Shown piece after piece: positions 4,503-6,859 of a DNA stretch of 6,859 nucleotides; position 1 is the stretch's first letter, and the number at the start of each line of letters is the position of its first letter. A program made the position numbers and the translations under genes. This stretch comes from Kiloniellaceae bacterium. Its GTDB lineage: Bacteria > Pseudomonadota > Alphaproteobacteria > Kiloniellales > Kiloniellaceae. The notes beneath the pieces were generated by a model. The model had not been told where the DNA came from. It did not search any database and saw nothing but the letters and a program-made list of their open reading frames with translations. The DNA lies in contig JANQKX010000575.1 in NCBI GenBank assembly GCA_028280915.1, positions 1 through 6,859 on the forward strand. Reading direction: 5' to 3'.

Positions 4503-6041
4503 TCAATCCAACAGCATGCCGGCCAGCGCCGGCTTGCGCCGGGCCATGTAATCCTTGAGGGCCTCATCGATGGCCGGGTCCAAGGCCGGCGGTTCGTAGG
4601 CCGCCACCATGGTTTTCCAAATCTGGTTGGCCCGGGGCCCCGCCGTCACGCGGCCGTTGTCCCGCCAGGTGTCGTAGTTGTCCCAATTGGACAGGAGAGG
4701 GGCATAAAAAGCCGACTCATAGCGCTCCAAGGTATGGGCCGTGCCGAAATAGTGCCCCGCCGGCCCCACTTCCCGGACCGCGCTGAGTGCCAGCGATGCC
4801 TCGGTGACCTCCATGGGTTTGAAATATGCCGCCATCATCTGCAGCATCTCGGCATCGATGATCAGCTTTTCAAACGACGCCGTCAGCCCCCCGCCGAGCC
4901 AGCCGGCCGCGTGGTTCAGCAGATGCACGCCGCCCATCATGGCCCCCCAAAGGGCCATGCCGCTTTCATAGGCCGCTTGGGCGTCCACGTCGTTGGCGGC
5001 GGTAACGTTGCTCGAGCGAAAGGGGACACCAATATGGCGTGCCAGTTGTCCGGAGGCCTGCGCCGCTTGGGTATATTCGGGCGTGCCAAAGGCGGGCGAG
5101 CCGGTTTTCATATCCACGTTGGAGGTAAAGCCGCCATAGAGCACCGGCACGCCGGGCCGAATGATCTGGCATAAAGAGATACCCGCCAAGGCCTCCGCGT
5201 GCTGTTGCGCCAGGGCCCCGGCGATGGTGACCGGCGACATGGCCCCGGCCAGGGTAAAGGGCGTGATGATGACCGCCTGGCCGTGGCTCGCCATGGCGCG
5301 CAGGCCCTGGGCCATGGGCACATCCAACTGCAGGGGCGAATTGGTATTGATCACGCAGGTGAAAACCGTTTGGTCCTTGAGGCCTTCCAGGTCCGTGCCC
5401 ATGGCGATGGCCGCCATTTCCAGGGCGTCCATGGCCCGCTCCCGGCCCAGCCCGTTGGGCTGCCAGTTTTTGTCGGTTAGGGAAATGGACGCGTAGTACA
5501 TGTCCAGGTGCCGGGTTTCGGCCGGCAGGTCCAGGGGCTCAAAGGGGCCGCCGCCTTCCTGGTGCAGCACGTTGAGGGATTGCACCACCTTGATGAAATC
5601 GCACATCTCGGCATAGGTGCCGGCCCGCCGGCCCTGATCCAAATCGCAAACATAGGCCGGCCCGCCGACGGAGGAAAACAGCAGGTCCGGCCCGCCCACC
5701 TCCAGGTTCCGCGCCGGGTTGCGCGCGGCCAGGGTAAAGCGTTCAGGCGCCTTGGCCACCAGCTCCATGATCATGGCCCGGTCGAAGCGCACCTGCATCT
5801 CGGCCTCGTCCACTTGGGCGCCCGCTTGAGCAAAGAGAGCCCGGGTCTCGGGCTCCAGCACCCGCATACCGATCTCTTCCAGGATGGTTAGGGCGGTATT
5901 GTGAATGGCCGCCACCTGATCACCGGAGATCACCTCCAGGGGCTGATAGGGGCGGCGCGGCTGGCGCCAGGGCACCTGCACAAAATCCTGCTGACTGCGC
6001 TTTTCCCGGCTGCCCCGCCGGCGTCTGCTCTCTCTGGCCAT
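4503..6041 (-). CDS. MttB-superfamily (trimethylamine methyltransferase family) protein, non-pyrrolysine type
   Basis: The 512-residue protein is similar in length to archaeal MttB (about 495), plus a basic N-terminal tail (ARESRRRRGSREKR). Family features run throughout, including PLEVISGDQVAAIHNTALTILEEIG near the N-terminus, a TIM-barrel-like core, and the segment SSNVTAANDVDAQAAYE (343-359). That segment appears to correspond to the region that carries pyrrolysine in MttB. Here it is read straight through with no TAG, and the gene ends in TGA, so this is a non-pyrrolysine member. Characterised non-pyrrolysine relatives (such as MtgB of Desulfitobacterium) move a methyl group from glycine betaine or similar quaternary amines to a corrinoid protein. 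The exact substrate here is unknown, and no corrinoid partner is in the window. ATG at 6041 is preferred over TTG at 6068 because GGAG lies 8 bases upstream. It is the downstream gene of a probable operon with the flavoprotein 44 bases away. Confidence 0.88.
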   Translation of the reverse strand: MARESRRRRGSREKRSQQDFVQVPWRQPRRPYQPLEVISGDQVAAIHNTALTILEEIGMRVLEPETRALFAQAGAQVDEAEMQVRFDRAMIMELVAKAPERFTLAARNPARNLEVGGPDLLFSSVGGPAYVCDLDQGRRAGTYAEMCDFIKVVQSLNVLHQEGGGPFEPLDLPAETRHLDMYYASISLTDKNWQPNGLGRERAMDALEMAAIAMGTDLEGLKDQTVFTCVINTNSPLQLDVPMAQGLRAMASHGQAVIITPFTLAGAMSPVTIAGALAQQHAEALAGISLCQIIRPGVPVLYGGFTSNVDMKTGSPAFGTPEYTQAAQASGQLARHIGVPFRSSNVTAANDVDAQAAYESGMALWGAMMGGVHLLNHAAGWLGGGLTASFEKLIIDAEMLQMMAAYFKPMEVTEASLALSAVREVGPAGHYFGTAHTLERYESAFYAPLLSNWDNYDTWRDNGRVTAGPRANQIWKTMVAAYEPPALDPAIDEALKDYMARRKPALAGMLLD

Positions 6042-6049
6042 GGCCGTTA

Positions 6050-6053
6050 CTCC
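6050..6053 (-). promoter_or_regulatory. Ribosome-binding site that decides the MttB-like start
   Basis: On the minus strand this reads GGAG, 8 bases before the ATG whose first base is 6041. The longer reading from TTG at 6068 adds nine hydrophobic residues and has no Shine-Dalgarno sequence, so the ATG start is favoured. Confidence 0.65.
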
Positions 6054-6085
6054 GCAAAAAACAAACAACGAAAGGACAAACCGCC

Positions 6086-6859
6086 TCAGAATGCGGGCGG
6101 ACGCTCGCGCCGGAGACTCCGCTCCCCGTCCGGATCATCCAGTCCGCGGGCATAACGATGCCCGGCATAAACCGCGTCCGCGATGGACGACGGCACCAAA
6201 CAGTCCCCGATCCGGCTCACAGACTTCAGCCCCCCATCGGCCCAATGATCCGCCCGCCCCATCAGATCATCATAGAGGCCGCGTTCGGGCAAGCGCCCGG
6301 TCACCAAAATCAAGTTGGTACAGTCCTGCCGCCGCGGCTGCCCGCTGTACAGGCAGCGAGTGACGATCTCTCCGACACCGATCTCGCTCAAGCTTTGACC
6401 GAACACCAGGTCCACCCCCAGCTCCAAGAGCCGCCGCTGGATGAAGTCCTGCTCGTCGGTCATCACGGTCCAGGCGCAGGCTTTGCTTTCCGTGGTTATA
6501 TAGGTGACAGCATACCCCGCCGTCACGAAACGCTCCGCCAAGGCACCGGCCATGAAATAGTGATCGTCGTCATAGATCACCACGGGGCCGGCGATCTCCG
6601 CCCCGGCAAAAACATCATCCGGAGTCAGGACCCGCGCCGCGGGCGAGGTTTTCACCGGCATCTCGCCATAGGCACCTACACCGTCCCGGCGCCAACGGCT
6701 GCCGGTCGCCAGGACCACATGGTCCGCGCCCACATCCAGCACGTCGCTGGCGGTGAGCGCGCTCTCCCGGTAGATCTCCACATTGACCATTTTTTCCAGC
6801 TGCTGGCTGCGATAATCCCGCACCCGGTTCCATGCGGACAGGCCGGGCAGGCCGGCCTC
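6086..6859 (-). CDS. Trimethylamine dehydrogenase / dimethylglycine demethylase (DgcA)-type flavoprotein, C-terminal part
   Basis: The frame is open from the window edge to the TGA at 6086-6088, giving 257 C-terminal residues. The N-terminal TIM barrel with FMN and the 4Fe-4S cysteines lies outside. Visible parts are LPGLSAWNRVRDYRSQQL (about 4-21), which resembles trimethylamine dehydrogenase LPGLGEWSYHRDYR from memory, a VVLATGS segment (about 48-54) of the dinucleotide fold, VVIYDDDHYFMAGALAE (about 93-109), and a closing IGD...SSIADAVYAGHRYAR segment typical of the FAD/ADP-binding end. The DDDHYFM stretch replaces the glycine-rich GxGxxG loop. Trimethylamine dehydrogenase has NADTYFM there and binds ADP instead of NADH. 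Family members oxidatively demethylate tertiary or secondary amines and pass electrons to an electron-transfer flavoprotein. The DDDHY form reminds me of DgcA-like dimethylglycine demethylases, but the substrate cannot be fixed. It is probably co-transcribed with the MttB-like gene downstream. Confidence 0.85.
   Translation of the reverse strand, partial: EAGLPGLSAWNRVRDYRSQQLEKMVNVEIYRESALTASDVLDVGADHVVLATGSRWRRDGVGAYGEMPVKTSPAARVLTPDDVFAGAEIAGPVVIYDDDHYFMAGALAERFVTAGYAVTYITTESKACAWTVMTDEQDFIQRRLLELGVDLVFGQSLSEIGVGEIVTRCLYSGQPRRQDCTNLILVTGRLPERGLYDDLMGRADHWADGGLKSVSRIGDCLVPSSIADAVYAGHRYARGLDDPDGERSLRRERPPAF

Noticed and set aside
4503..6041. A pyrrolysine (in-frame amber) methyltransferase MttB
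   Set aside because: The frame is uninterrupted and ends in TGA. The region corresponding to the pyrrolysine site is read as ordinary residues (around N350).

Overview
The window looks like chromosomal DNA from a GC-rich Gram-negative bacterium, most likely a proteobacterium (an inference from base composition, sigma70-like promoter signals and the gene families present; I cannot name the genus). All recognisable genes handle amines: polyamine-type nitrogen catabolism on the left, and what looks like N-methylated or quaternary amine demethylation on the right. I saw no tRNA, rRNA, CRISPR array, transposase or phage gene.

Left part (1-2540, + strand): the 3' end of a glutamine-synthetase-fold gamma-glutamyl-amine ligase (PuuA/SpuB-like) is followed after a 325-base gap by a complete class III aminotransferase very like putrescine:pyruvate aminotransferase SpuC. 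The gap carries two perfect 9-bp hairpins and a perfect 10-bp long-range inverted repeat whose 3' arm contains the aminotransferase Shine-Dalgarno sequence. It therefore looks like a structured regulatory leader and is the best candidate for something undescribed here. A strong GC hairpin after the aminotransferase is the likely terminator.

Middle (2540-4477, + strand): an AT-rich island holds a consensus TATAAT box with a perfect 16-bp palindrome directly upstream, then a leader of about 180 bases leading to a PhyH-family Fe(II)/2-oxoglutarate dioxygenase. A TetR/BetI-like repressor follows 48 bases later. It starts at TTG and is preceded by a 21-bp dyad that looks like an autoregulatory operator.

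Right part (6859-4503, - strand, convergent with the regulator gene): the 3' end of a trimethylamine dehydrogenase / dimethylglycine demethylase (DgcA)-type flavoprotein lies 44 bases upstream of an MttB-superfamily methyltransferase with no in-frame amber codon, so it is not a pyrrolysine enzyme. Together they suggest that a quaternary or tertiary amine is demethylated first by corrinoid-linked methyl transfer and then oxidatively. The BetI-like repressor and the dioxygenase could belong to the same pathway, but the substrate is not determined by the sequence and no corrinoid protein is in view.
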